NCBI GenBank assembly: GCA_963693085.1
Contig: OY856411.1
Coordinates: 118,519,767-118,583,766 of the forward strand
Length of the DNA stretch: 64,000 nucleotides
Direction: 5' to 3'
Origin: Alisma plantago-aquatica
Lineage: Eukaryota; Streptophyta; Magnoliopsida; Alismatales; Alismataceae
Under the pieces are notes generated by a model. The model saw nothing but the letters and a program-made list of their open reading frames with translations, made no database searches and had not been told where the DNA came from. This document shows, one piece after another, positions 11,298 to 23,565 of the stretch. Position numbers and translations under genes: made by a program. The stretch's first letter is position 1; every line of letters begins with the position of its first letter.

Positions 11298-13293
11298 TGG
11301 TGAAAGAACAAGAAGCCTGGCTGAAGGCATGAAACTTAGCACTTGTGGGAGGCAACCCACATAGGTTTGGGAAATTTTGACCCAACCTTCACTTTTTGAT
11401 ACAATTTTTTGTTTTTACACTTTCCAAGAAAACACACACACAAACTTGTATTTAATAGTTTTTGTCTAGTTTTAAGATGTGCAGGTGGTAACAGGGTGAA
11501 ATGAAGGAAATTTGAGTACAATTGAGAGAAGGATTCAAAGAAAAATCACTTTGGGTCAAGTTTTTGAGGTTTGATGTTCCTCATTTTGAGAGTAGCAGCT
11601 ATAAGGACCACCACGGCCGTGGCACATCAATACGACCGTGGTAATTTGCATGAAAAACAAAACAAGTCCCTGGATTCAGAACCAAAATTGAGAAGAGCTG
11701 CAAAGAATTGCACCACGGTCGTGCCAGGCAGCACGGCCGTGCAACTTGAAGCCACCACGGTCGAGCTGCAGACCAATTTCAGCCACTGAAGGTAGATTAC
11801 TGTGGTATCTACTACGCATATCCTCCCCCACAGGGAGGAACACCTCCAGAGCCTCGAGAGACATGATCGTCTACCCTATCATCCTAAACTCTAGGATCAT
11901 GTTAAGGACATCATGATTCAAAAGTTTGGGGTGGTAGGGCGGTATGCCCTCGTTCTACTTTCACTCATTTTTGTATCTCACCTTCTATTTACTCTTTATT
12001 TGTTGTTTTTCACATTTTTGCTTGTTTTTCTATCTAGCTTTGAAGTTTACAACTTTGCATACATGCATGTCATGTAGTTTACCGTCTTGTCATTTTTGCA
12101 TAATTTTCAAAAATTTGCTCTTTCTCCATGCATTGCATATCATGTTGATTTTTGGTAATTTTTGCATGTTTTTGTTAGGATTTGCTTGTTTACTGCTTTA
12201 AGTTCAATAATATAGGTTTAGATGTGATTGGAGGCAACTTGGCACCATTTTGGCCAATTTTTCCCAAATTTGAGATTTCTTGTCTAAAAAGTGTGCTTTG
12301 ACCCAATCTCTACTGTTTTGAGTAAAAATGGTAACCTTTGACAAATGTAAGTGAAATGTCATGATTTATTACTAAGTGGTATCAATGTTTGACTTTTTAC
12401 ATGTGCATCACCTCTCTTATGATTGTGATTGATTTGGTTGAATTGTGAAATTGAGCAAGCTTTGAACGCTTAGTGTTTGTAGAAGCACTTGTTTGATATA
12501 TCAATTTCATCTTGTTCATTCATGTGGTGTGATATCTAGGATGAAGTGTTGGATTAATTTTCATGTAGGATGTCTTATGTGGAAAATCATACCAATGACC
12601 CCTCTTTGACCCGACTATTCTTCCACCATCTTCATACCCTTCCGCCTCATAAAAAGATGCCCTAGTGCACATAATCAGCCTTGGCCACCTCTAAAAGTTT
12701 GGGGTGGCCATATCTTTATCTCCCCTCTTCAATCTATCCATCATATGCCCTATCTACACCAAGGGCAAAAAGAAAAGAAAAGAAAAAATAAAATAAAAGG
12801 ATGCTCCTGTTTAAGAGCATTCAAATAAAGAAAAGATGAGTGTGTAAAAACACTCCAAAAATCTTACCGCAACCCTTTCTTCCACATTAATACCCATTGA
12901 GCTAAGAAGCATCAAACTTAGCTCACTTTGCCTTTTTCTGTAGCCACGTGGGTCATTTGGTATGATTTGAAATATAAGATTGAATGCATGAATGTGAACC
13001 AACATTCCTAGTCATTCTTGATTAACATCATCCTGAAACGTTTTACCCGGAACTTAATGAAAGAAATATGGATAACTTGTATATTCTATGCGCTATATTT
13101 GAAGTTCATGTGCTTTGTGCTCTTTTCATGATTGGATTGTGAAAGTAGGAGAGGAGAGAGGTGAAATGCATGCACTCAGTCATCTTTGATCCCATTCAGC
13201 AATAATCATACTTTACATTGCATATGTCATTTCTTTTTGTGGAAGTTTTGTGGAGAGATTGAGTTGGAGCATACTTGAGGACAACTATGTTTC
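11298..13293 (+). other. Non-coding interior of element C with extra PPT-like copies
   Basis: No coding domain is visible. AAGTTTGGGGTGG, the motif that serves as PPT at 13294, also occurs at 11922-11935 and 12695-12707. The copy at 11922 follows a hairpin-forming ATCCTA...TAGGAT. The copy at 12695 is embedded in a TGGCCACC...GGTGGCCA hairpin. Other parts are T-rich or carry AAAAGAAAAG runs near 12770. Confidence 0.6.
11611..11765. repeat. Internal copies of the element C palindrome
   Basis: Several CACGGCCGTG and CCACGGTCGTG dyads occur in the interior, separate from the LTR clusters. The arrangement resembles that of elements E, F and G, where LTR palindromes recur inside the element. Confidence 0.7.
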
Positions 13294-13309
13294 AAGTTTG
13301 GGGTGGTTA
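13294..13309 (+). other. Polypurine tract of element C
   Basis: AAGTTTGGGGTGGT immediately precedes the TGATG start of LTR 2 and follows a TTGAGGACAA phrase that also occurs ahead of the PPT in elements E and G. Confidence 0.75.
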
Positions 13310-15650
13310 TGATGCCCTATTTTAGGGCTTCATCTTGTGTCTTTTTGCTCTTCAATCACATCTATACTTGTTAGATTGCATGCCATTCCTCCCAATATGC
13401 TTATTTGTATAAAATGCACTTATGGACATTATTTGTATGTTTTTCAGGCATTTGGACCACACTTGATGGAAGAGAGAGAGGAGTGATCCTAGGGTTCCTC
13501 TGCCCTTAGGGAGACCCAAAGTGAATTCCAAGGCTCCCTTAACCTACCCCAAGTGGCCAAAGATCATTTGAAGCAAAGATGTCCAAGAAAATCCAAAGAA
13601 CAGAGTCAAAGTGTTGATCCAGGACCCAGCACGGTCGTGGTACCACAGAACAGCCGTGCTAGGTCACTTGCAAATCAACTCCAAGTCAAGCAAAGAGCAC
13701 CACGGTCGTGCAGCCAAGAATAGCCATGCAAGGGGCAGCCACCACGGTTGTGCTACCTAGCACGGTCGTTCTACAGAAGATCACCACGACCATTTTACAC
13801 CACCACGGCCGCCATCATCCAACCCACCACGGTCGTGGTACTCCACCACGATCGTGCACACCCTATCCACCACGGTCGTGGTGACCACCACGGTCGTGCC
13901 CATTCAGACCAAAACCATGTAACTTTGATGGAATAAACCCACAATCGTGCCCCATCCACCATGGCTGTGGCCCACCCCATCCACCACGGCTATGGTGCCC
14001 CACCACGGTCGTCCTACTCACAAAACTCACCTAGTTTTCACTGGTTTGCCCATTTTGCCCCTACTTGACCTAGTGCTTCCTCCCCACACCTATATATACC
14101 TAGGTGGCAGCTGGAGCATGAGGCTAGCTACCTTCCACCACCTCCTAGATCCCCAAATCGCCACCCACTCCATTCCACTCCATTTCCACCTCCATTCCAC
14201 TCCATTTCACCATTTCCACCACCAAAACACTAGTTTATACTAGTTCCTACCCATAATCCCCTTCATTTCACACCCTTGCACCTTGGAGGAGGGAGGAGGA
14301 CTTCGTGCAGCTGCTGGAGAGGAGGAGTTCTTCATCTACACCGAGCTCTATGGCTTCTTCTACCTCTTTCTCCTTTCTTTTTGTATTTTCCATTTCTATG
14401 AGTAGCTAGGCCCCTGTGGGTGGGCTGTTTGGGGGATATTATTTTACTTTGATACCATGTTGGGGGAAAATGACATGTAAGCATTGTAATTCCATTTTCT
14501 AATGATTATATTCTATTTTCATCTCAATCGCCATGGATTTATTGTTGGTTTGTGTGTGAAATCACTTAGGAATTTAGGCAAATTGCTTATATGTGTGAAT
14601 TTTGGGATTTGCCCCTAGGTCCAATTCTTGGATCCCTAGGTTTCCTCCCATCTTATTACATCCTAATCAATCTCCCTAAACCTAAGTGAGAGATCTAAGT
14701 AGCTAGATTAGATAATTCTAGTGCAATTAGCATGGAGCCTTCTCAAGGTTAAAATGTGGGGGAGTTGGGGTCTAAAACCCTAATTTCACCTCCCATTACT
14801 ACCCTTGGACCCTAATTGCCCTAGGAATGCCTAATCTATAATCCTAGACTAGATTAGACTCTAATTCTGTTGGACCTAATCCCTAACCCAATTGAGCCTC
14901 GTAAGGGTAGTAGGGGGTGTTAGGGACTAGTTCCCCTATTTACAACCTAGCATATCCATGGCTAGTTAGTAGCTTTGGTTAATTCATTAGACTCTAACTT
15001 GTTGTTTGGTTTTGCTAATCTAAATGGAATCATTATGCTCATATGTCACCCCCCCAACTTAAGTGATAAGTTCATACCCCTAAACATCCCATACCTCTCT
15101 TTACTGCTTAAAACCCTAGTTTTGTGCTTGCTTAGCTTAATTAGTTCTTTTCTTGCTTAGTTAGCTTCTTTCCTTGCTCTTTCCTTGTTCATGCTAGGTT
15201 ATCTCTTCAATTGCTCTTTTGCTTCTCTCCTTCTTTCCATAGTGTAATTTGCACATTCATACCTAGCTTAATCCTTTCCTGCCTGTTTAGCCTTAATCTA
15301 GTCTAGGGTTAACGTAGATTTCATTCTTGCCTTTAATTCCTCGCTTGTTCATAGTAGTTTAATAATCAAAACAACCTTTAAACTCTAAACCCTAGTCTCC
15401 GCAGTAGGAACCTAGCCAAACGAACCTAGCTCTAGTGTCCCTCTTTTCCCTATGGATCGACCCTATACTTGCCACCTTCCTATACTAGGAGACGACCACG
15501 TGCGCTTATGGGTGTAGCTATTTTAGTAGAAGTAGGTTTTAAGTTAGGTTTTATAAATTTCGAAAGTGAATCCCACACGTGTGTTCCAACCTCGAGGGAT
15601 GCATCTAGTTGAGTCAAATCGGCTAGCGTGTAGCACCTCTAGTGGAACTG
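13310..15650 (+). mobile_element. Element C LTR 2 (direct)
   Basis: It starts TGATGCCCTATT after the PPT and runs in the same orientation as LTR 1. It ends AGTGGAACTG, so the terminal CACCA present in LTR 1 is missing, and it joins directly to an inverted primer-site fragment. No CTATA follows it, so this is not the outer end of the insertion. It carries the palindrome cluster (13627-14022) and TATA box (14091-14098). Confidence 0.85.
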
Positions 15651-15669
15651 GCAAAGGCGCCAGAAAGCT
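15651..15669 (-). other. Inverted primer-site fragment between LTR 2 and LTR 3
   Basis: Read on the minus strand, LTR 3 ends CACCA, then AGCTTTC, then TGGCGCCTTTGCC. That equals the first 13 bases of the tRNA-Asp primer site with one mismatch. The piece belongs to LTR 3, and one G is shared with the end of LTR 2. It is the centre of the large inverted repeat. Confidence 0.8.
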
Positions 15670-17997
15670 TGGTGCAGTTCCACTAGAGGTGCTACATGCT
15701 AGCCGATTTGACTCGACTAGATGTGCCCCATGAGGTCGGAACACATGTGTGGGATTTGCTTTCGAAATTTATAAAACCTAACTTAACACCTACTTCCACT
15801 AAAACAGCTACACCCGCAAGTGCACGAGGTCATGTCGTATTATAGGAAGGTGGCAAGTATAGGGTCGATCCACAGGGAAAAGAGGGGGCACTAGAGCTAG
15901 GTTAGTTTGGCTACATTCCTACTACCGAGACTAGGGTTAAGAGTTTAAAGGTCGTTTTGATTGTTAAACTACCATGAACAATCAAGGAATTAAAGGCAAG
16001 AATGAAATCTACATTAACCCTAGACTAGATTAAGGCTAAACAGGCAAAAAGGATTAAGCTAGGTATGAAAGTGCAAATTACACTAAGGCAAGAAAGAGAG
16101 AAGCAAAAGAGCAATTGAAGAGATAAGCTAGCATGAACAAAGCAAGAGCAAGGAAAGAAGCTAACTAAGCAAGAAAATAACTAATTAAACTAAGCAAGCA
16201 CAAAACTAGGGTTTCAAGCAGTAAAGAGAGGCATGGGCTGTTTAGGGGTATGAACTTATCACTTAAGTTGGGGTGACATATGAACATAATGATTCCATTT
16301 AGATTATCAAAACCAAACAACAAGTTAAAGTCTAATGAATTAACCAAAGCTGCTAACTGGCCATGGATATGCTAGGTTGTGTATAGGGGAACTAGTCCCT
16401 CACACCCCCTACTACCCTTACGAGGCTCAATTGGGTTAGGGATTAGGTTCAACATAAGTAGAGTATAATCTAGTCTAGGCTTCTAGACTAGGCATTCCTA
16501 GGGAAATTAGGGTCCAAGGGTAGTAATGGGAGGTGAAATTAGGGTTTTAGACCCCAACTCCCCCACATTCTAGCCTTGAGAAGGCTCCATGCTAATTGCA
16601 CTAGAGTTATCTAATCTAGCTACTTAGATCTCTCACTTAGGTTTAGGGAGATTGATTAGGATGTAGGAAGATGGGAGGCAACCTAGGGATCCAAGAATTG
16701 GACCTAGGGGCAAATCCCAAAATTCACACATATAAGCAATTTGCCTAAATTCCTAAGTGATTTCACACACAAACCAACAAGAAATCCATGGCGAATGGGA
16801 TGCAAATAGAATATAATCATTAACAAATGGAATTACAATGTTTACATGTCATTTTCCCCCAACATGGTATCAAAGTAACATAATATCCCCCAAACAGCCC
16901 ACCCACAGGGGCCTAGCTACTCATAGAAATGGAAAATACAAAAAGAAAGGAGAAAGAGGTAGAAGAAGCCATGGGACTCAGTGTAGATGAAGAATTCCTC
17001 CTCTCCAGCAGCTACAGAACGTCCTCCTCCCTCCTCCAAGGTGCAAGGGTGTGAAATGAAGGGGATTATGTGTAGGAACTAGTATAAACTAGTGTTTTGG
17101 TGGTGGAAATGTTGAAATGGAGTGGAATGGAGGTGGAAATGGAGTGGAATGGAGTGGGTGGCGATTTGGGGAGCTAGGAGGTGGTGGAAGGTAGCTAGGC
17201 TCATGCCCCAACTGCCACCTAGGTATATATAGGTGTGGGGAGGAAGCACTAGGTCAAGTAGGGGGGAAATGGGAAAACCAGTGAAAACTAGGTGAGTTTT
17301 GTGAGTAGCACGGTCGTGGTGGATGGGGTAGGCCACGGCCGTGGTGGATGGGGCATGGTCATGGGTTTATTCCATCGAAGTTATAGGGTTTTTGTCTGAA
17401 TGGCCATGACCGTGGTGGTCACCACGGCTGTGGTGGATAGGGTGTTGCATGGTCGTGGTGGAGTACCACGGTCGTGGTGGGTTGGATGATGGCGGCCATG
17501 GTGGTGTAAAACAGTCGTCGTGATCTTTTATAGCATGGTCGTGCTAGGTAGCACGGTCATGGTGGCTGCCCCTTGCATGACTATTCTTGGTTTCACGGAT
17601 GTGGTACTCTTTGCTTGACTTGGAGTTTATTTGCAAGTGACCTAGCACGGTCGTTCTGTGGTACCACGGTCGTGCTGGGTCCTGGATCAGCACTATGACT
17701 CTGTTCTTTGGATTTTCTTAGACATCTTTGCTTCAAATGATCTTTGGCCACTAGGGGTAGGTTGAGGGATCCGTGGACTTCACTTTGAGTCTCTCAAAAG
17801 GCAGAGGAACCCTAGGATCACTCCTCTCTCTCTTCCATCAAGTGTGGTCCAAATGCCTGAAAAACATGCAAATAATGTCCATAAGTGCATTTTATACAAA
17901 TAAGCATATTGGGAGGAATGACATGCAATCTAATAAGTATAGATGTGATTGAAGAGCAAAAAGACAAAATATGAAGCCCTAAAATAGGGTTGCATCG
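15670..17997 (-). mobile_element. Element C LTR 3 (inverted)
   Basis: A full-length LTR of 2328 bp in reverse orientation, colinear with LTR 1 and LTR 2. Its U5 end faces LTR 2 and its U3 end (GATGCAACCC on the minus strand) lies against the right CTATA. It shares some variants with LTR 2 rather than LTR 1, for example near the GGCATTTGGACC phrase. Palindromes lie at 17306-17680 and the TATA box at 17222-17233. Confidence 0.85.
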
Positions 17998-18002
17998 CTA
18001 TA
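17998..18002. repeat. Target-site duplication CTATA, right copy
   Basis: Identical to 8027-8031. It marks the right boundary of the three-LTR unit. Confidence 0.8.
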
Positions 18003-18652
18003 CCTATGCCACCTTGCTCTTCTTACGAGGTGGACCCCCTAGGATAGAGGTGGTTGGGTGTAATCCCATGGACCCGCCAACTAGAATGCCCGATGTAAGT
18101 TTTTTGTTATATAATGTCTTTTAGGTGAATTTATGATATTTTTGTGTTTAGTATATATAATACTATATACAAGTTTGTAGGGGTTGAGATCATGCCATCT
18201 TTTACCTAAACATGGCTTCTATGTCATTGAATTGGGAGATACTTACCCACCCTTTCCACTTTACATGATTCATGGTGTTCTAATGCTTGCCGATGTGGTT
18301 TGTGTGTCTATCAGGCTTGTCTATGATTCTTGGAGATGGACAACACTACCACATGACCACATCGAGCATGAGACTATAAGTGATGCAGAAGGCGGCGTGG
18401 TTGTGCATCCCAAAGTGGGAGTTATTTGTTTATCTCTATGTTAAATATTCATTTCCTTTGTATTTGTGAATCTTTTCTACTTCTGTATATAATTGACAAT
18501 TGGTATGATAATATACACACATCACAACACCTAAGAACCCCCTAAAGTTCCTCCTCTACTTTATCCTCTACATTCAATTACTTGCTTGGATTGCAAAGGA
18601 CCTATTCGACTCACTAGGTGCTAAGTGTGGGGGGTTGTCACTATGGATAAGT
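18003..18652. other. Unassigned DNA between elements C and D
   Basis: No recognised domain. An 86-codon plus-strand frame at 18184-18444 has ordinary composition but no motif I know. A donor-like GATGTAAGT occurs near 18094. The stretch may be an old host-gene fragment or a decayed transposon. Before element C inserted it was continuous with 7491-8031. Confidence 0.35.
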
Positions 18653-19729
18653 TGTTGGTATGTATGCCCATAGAGAAAGTCATGTAATGATTGTAATGGG
18701 ATACTTTGTAAATGATTTGAATAACAATAAAGACAATTTCTGATCTATATGTTTTAACTATTTTTGAGATGATAGTGTAACAGGATAGATGTCTAAAGAA
18801 TTGTTTTACTCAATGATGTATGCTTTTAGGTTAAGGACCTAAATGGTGAGATCATACGGATGTTAAGAGTATAGATTCTTGTTTTGTCCCTAGTCAGTTG
18901 TTATTGTGGAAATAACCATAGACATCAATAACACTAAATACTAGATTGTGTGTTGGTTGATGACAGAATCTCATTAGTCATGATATAGTGATGTCAAACT
19001 GAGCACATATGTACTTGTTAGAGAATAAGTGTACCAGACAGACCCACCGTGAGAATGACACATGGAACCATGATTTGGTAGTCATAGTCAGCTCTCATAG
19101 TGATGGTGGTGAATGTGATTCTTAGAACTAAAAACACTACACTCAACACATGTCGTTGGGTACACTTTGACATCATCAAACGCAGTCCTGAAACATGGGT
19201 TGTTATAAAGGTGATGATTGGGTGGCTTTGACACATGGAGCTTTTGAGGGGTGAGTGATAGATATGGGATTTGTCCCTCCTAAGGGAGTTTAATGTCCAT
19301 GGTAACTTGATGAGTAGGATTGAGAAAGGCATGTGCATGCATCTGTGAATCAATATGTGATATTGATGTCTCACACATCTCACCCAGTCTACTCTGAGAT
19401 CAAGGAAATGGATGAACGTTGAAAGGATGACTGTACAATGCCTTGAGTTCATTCAGGACATTAGTGACAAAGGAATTATACATTCACTGTAACACTATTC
19501 ATGGATTGTAGGATTGAAAGTTGTTCTCCAACTTTATATTTCACTTGGGTAGCACTGATGTGTGACTAGGCACCACTCTTTTCTTGTGAAGTCATAAGTG
19601 TTATGTACTTGCACTGCCAACGTGAAATGGACCTGTAGGGTCACACACATAGGATTTAACCTGGAAGAGGAGTTTATCCACAAATGATGTTTAGATTGAT
19701 TACTAAAGGAGTTTAGTTGTTCAATTAAA

Positions 19730-20235
19730 CACTCAATCAATTGATAGCTCAATATCATAGTATTCAAGGTGTTGCATCGATTGATTAGAGTATCAGATTG
19801 ATTGAAACTGCGATTGACTAGTTTGCATAATCTGTTGCTCCAATCGATTGGCTCATGTGATGAACCAATCAGCTCAGGTTAGTGAACTGATCGGCTCATG
19901 TGATGAATCGATCGGCTCAAGACATGATGAGACAACTGGTTCAAGGGTTGAACCAATCGGCTTAACTGATCTAACCGAGATCGTTTGGAAAGTTAGAACA
20001 TTGTTTTACAAATACAATTTGTTTCACTTGTACAAATTCAATTTGGACAAGGATTAATATTTGATTAATCAGAAACAAATATGAAAGTCAATTTGAGTTG
20101 GACCAGGACCACGAACCGATCGGCTCATGTGATGAACCGATTAGCTCAGGGGTCCCAAATGATCGGTTCAGGTGTGAACCGATCGATTGAGGTCACCAAC
20201 CGACCATTTCAGGGATGAAATGATCGGTACAGCTG
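19730..20235. repeat. CCGATCGG-type palindromes in the Copia LTR
   Basis: Repeated dyads include CCAATCGATTGG (19840-19851) and several AACCGATCGGCTCA variants, often followed by TGTGATGA. They lie upstream of the LTR TATA box. More divergent copies occur inside the element at 21358-21445. Confidence 0.75.
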
Positions 20236-20329
20236 GTGCAGTTGGTTGTTTTGTGGAAAATTTTGAACCCTTCTACTCCTGCTTTAGTCCCACATTTCCT
20301 GGGGTAGAGAACCCTATCCCATGACCCTC

Positions 20330-20340
20330 CTATATATAGG
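20330..20340 (+). promoter_or_regulatory. TATA box of the Copia LTR
   Basis: CTATATATAGG lies about 100 bp after the last palindrome and about 520 bp before the LTR end. Confidence 0.65.
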
Positions 20341-20858
20341 GGTATTGGGGGCTTCTCAAAGTACAACTCAGTGCACCAGTTGCTCTGTAAAGTTTTCATT
20401 CTCTCTGGTTTTGGTAACTGAGAGAGCCCGAGCAAGTGCTTCCAAATAAGGGAGGCACAACAAGGGAAAGACAACTGTAGAATAGCGACTAGTGGAAGGA
20501 GAGTGTGTCGATGACTAGTACACTGATAGGAGGGTACGACTCCTTCCGATTCCTTGTGGGACAAGGAGATCGGAGTTCCAGGCAGTCCATGTGGACGATT
20601 GTAGAGGCGGGAGACTTTTGCTGCTCAGTGGATAGTTGTCAATCCCGACAGTCCCGGTGAGACTAGGAGCTACACAGACACCATCCAAGACCGGAGGTGA
20701 AGACTCCACAATGTCTCCGAGAAAGCCTTGGGACAAGGTACGCCTCTACAAACCATCCTTCCTATTGTATAGACGTTGACGCGATTCCTCATTTTGGGTT
20801 TGGGAGAAGAAATTTTTTTATTTCTGTTGCCTTCTCTGTCTCCACTAAAACCCAACAG

Positions 20859-20871
20859 TGGTATCAGAGCC
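20859..20871 (+). other. Primer-binding site, initiator-Met tRNA
   Basis: TGGTATCAGAGCC is the standard plant Copia primer site, complementary to the 3' end of initiator methionine tRNA. It lies one base after the LTR. Confidence 0.9.
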
Positions 20872-22224
20872 ACATCCACTGCTCTATACTTTGGGATCAT
20901 CGATGTGATCAATTTTGGTTTGTCGCCTTTATTTATTGCATACAATGCGAATAAAATTGGCTTTATGCATGTCTAATCCTAAATCCACAAATCCCAAAAT
21001 ACATATGTGTAATGTAATATGAATGCACTCAATATACGTCACCCTTAAATGAGTTTTGTGGTGGATCTATAGCATGGTTATGTCCAATAAACCCTATGTA
21101 TGTGTGCTTGGTTGAATGTGGTTTCTTGCATCTTGGTCTGCGCACCGATTCCCTATCTCCTTTTCTTGATGTAACTCGAGATAACTCGAGATTTCTTTCC
21201 TACCATTTCTCCCCCCAAATGTAACTCGAGGTTTCCTTTTTCAAATGTAAAATAGGATAGATTTTATTTCCTGTTATGCCAAATAACGACGGACCTTTTG
21301 ACAACTGGTTCGAGGAGCGAGACGAGCGGGTGGCGGGCTGAAGAGATGCATGACGACCAGTGAACCGATCGGCTGAAGGCGCCAGTCGATCGGCTGGTAG
21401 CACCCAACCGACCAGTCTGATGGTGAGCCGATCAATCATGGAGATGAGTTGATCAAACCCAGAAAGGCAAAGCACAGAGTTCATCTTGTACAGGTTGCAT
21501 GTGATGTGAACCTAGATGACCGTGATTCCTCTTGGCTTGAGGAATCACATTAGGATGGCCATAATCATTGATTTTATCGTTTCACATGTTTTCTATGGGA
21601 TATATCATGTATATGATACTTACTATATATTATGGTGATTGGATATGTATATGTACCTATAAAAACCAAATCCCTCATCTAAATATTAAGTCTATCATGC
21701 CTTCCATTAGCAGCACACATGACAAACTTAATCGACCAAGCATAGTTTATGCCAAAACATGGTGCGTCGTCTATCTCGTGGAAGTGTGAAGGGTGAGCAT
21801 GTAGGTTCTGCCAAAGCAGGGTGCATGTTTACCTTGTCAGCTTTTGGGTTAGACTTAAATGGTGATTCTTAGAGAGTCTAAGCCCAGAGGAAAGGAATGT
21901 TCATGGCAAGGTGTTGTGCATGTTCATTCATCAAGAGTTGCATATGATGCAATTGGCATGATGGCCTACCTAAATAGTCAAGATTGTGGGCGATCAGCCA
22001 AAGCTGACTCATGACTTGATGAAATATGGATATTGACCCACTAGGAGATTGTATGCTACAATCATCTGAATTGATGGTGAGGGCTATCAATTTGAATCAA
22101 AATAGTGGGAGCGGTAATTAATTAAAGGCCAAATTAACTACTGTCAAATTTTATTCAAATCAAATCAAAAGGAGTTTTGACAAATGCAATTTTCTCTTGT
22201 AGAACGGCAAAAGAATCATCTTTT
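20872..22224 (+). other. Copia leader region
   Basis: There is no coding domain. It contains three AACTCGAG motifs near 21173-21231, a cluster of diverged CCGATCGG-type palindromes (21358-21445), and a hairpin-forming GTGATTCCTC...GAGGAATCAC near 21521-21548. It separates the primer site from the start of gag. Confidence 0.6.
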
Positions 22225-22302
22225 TAAATGGGAAAATTAATTGAGAATAAATTCCATAATTGGTCAGGAATTGTGAGAAGTGTTATGCACAATCTAGATA
22301 TA
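22225..22302 (+). pseudogene. Copia gag, 5' fragment
   Basis: Just before the insertion of element E, one frame reads ENKFHNWSGIVRSVMHNLDI, which resembles the conserved start of plant Copia gag (a sequence binding, then 'NW-RNVR-VL'). It continues, after removal of elements E and F, into the frame at 52056. Upstream it is broken by stops. Confidence 0.45.
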
Positions 22303-23495
22303 TGATGGAGTTTTGCAACACCACTAAAAATCCTAGAGATGATGAATCCCTAGGTTTAGCCTTGCTAGTACTAAGGTAAGAACTCCACCCACGTGTACTA
22401 AGACACGCGAAAGTCTTATCGTAGTATAGTTAAGGGTCGAATCCTCGGGACAATGGTCTTGATGAAATCAAGATGGAAAACGTTTTTAGTTGAACTTAAC
22501 TACTTAAGAGTTGATACTTAGATCGAAAGTTTGATTTGGTTTTAAACTAAGTGCAAGGAAAGTAAAGTAGGAAAGTAGAGATTAAGGTTGTAAACAATGA
22601 TTAGAAGCCACTAGGATGTTATCAGGTTTCACACCACTACACATGGATCAAGACATGCAACATAATAAAACAACCTGCAAAGAGAGTCAAATCAGTTAGT
22701 ATCTTGTAGTCCTAGCTTCCTTTCGGATAACTAGCTACGAGAAGTGTGGAGTATTGCAACGCCAGCCATACCATAATGAATGGTCACATGCTTTGCATTA
22801 CTCCTTCATGAAATGTGTTCCTCGACCTTACCAAGATTGCACTTCCATACGTCAACTGATTCCATTTCATAGTATGAAAGTGCAATGATGGGGGTCAGTT
22901 TACTCCACTCATGAAAGCACTCCTAGATACCGAAACAGACATATGGTGACTACATACATCTAAGACCAACATTCAATCGATATTCTGATCTAAGGGTATA
23001 AACATAGACAATTCATACCAAAAGATAATAAGTAACACAAGTTGATGATCAGGCAACTAGCATTCATTAAACAATTGATGTTGAACTGAAAAGAAGAGTA
23101 TCTCTATTACCAATTGTTGAATTACATTGCATGAAATGAAAACATGGGTAGTGGGGCTACTCCCCGCACCCTAGTGAATGAAACTACTCGCTCATGTCAA
23201 GGACAAAGAAGGAGGCGAGAAGAGAGAGAAAGAATGTCATCTCCACGGAGGAGGGAAAGTTGAACCCTTGGTGAAGAGAGCAACGATCTTCGCACTTCAT
23301 GGTTGACTTGATGAAGGATCTTCTCTTCCCACCTTCTTTGCTGTTGAGAGGATAGAGAAGATAGCTTGGTGATGGAACACGGATCTCAAACTGGCAGCCT
23401 TGGGGCAGTGGATGGAAGATAAAAGTGCTCTGGAGCTAGAGAGGCAGCCTCTGGACGTCTAAGATTCGATCCTCTTGAAGTGACCCTTGAGGTCC

Positions 23496-23503
23496 TATTT
23501 ATA
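23496..23503 (-). promoter_or_regulatory. TATA box of element E 3' LTR
   Basis: On the minus strand it reads TATAAATA, immediately downstream of the palindromes. The matching copy in the 5' LTR is at 38475-38482. Confidence 0.65.
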
Positions 23504-23565
23504 GGCTCAAGTTGAGCCCAAACGGTCTTGAGACCGTTTGGTCTCAAACGGTCTTGAGATCGTTT

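Larger units (their letters stand above)
8032..17997 (+). mobile_element. Three-LTR LARD-like composite element (element C)
   Basis: The unit contains a left LTR (8032-10510), a non-coding-like interior with a tRNA-Asp primer site and PPT, a second direct LTR (13310-15650), a 19-bp piece, and a third LTR in inverted orientation (15670-17997). CTATA lies immediately outside both ends (8027-8031 and 17998-18002), so the entire 9.97-kb unit behaves as one insertion whose two outer ends are both LTR 5' (U3) ends. The interior encodes no gag or pol, so mobilisation would need enzymes from another element, probably Athila- or Tat-like given the primer site. The last base of the third LTR is G where A is expected. 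Confidence 0.8.
18653..20857 (+). mobile_element. Element D 5' LTR
   Basis: It has perfect TGTTGG...CCAACA termini, is 2205 bp long and is followed after one base by a primer site. The first 264 bases match 55375-55637 with few differences, confirming the LTR pair. The 5 bases before it are TAAGT; the right duplication is out of view. Confidence 0.9.

Noticed and set aside
13310..17997. Explaining the inverted LTRs as two separate elements inserted head to head
   Set aside because: No duplication borders LTR 2 or the inner end of LTR 3, whereas CTATA borders the outermost ends; a single composite insertion fits better, though a later rearrangement is not excluded.
18184..18444. 86-codon frame as a host gene exon, with a donor-like GTAAGT near 18097
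   Set aside because: No recognisable domain, no partner exons or acceptor signals that could be supported, and the flanks are transposons.
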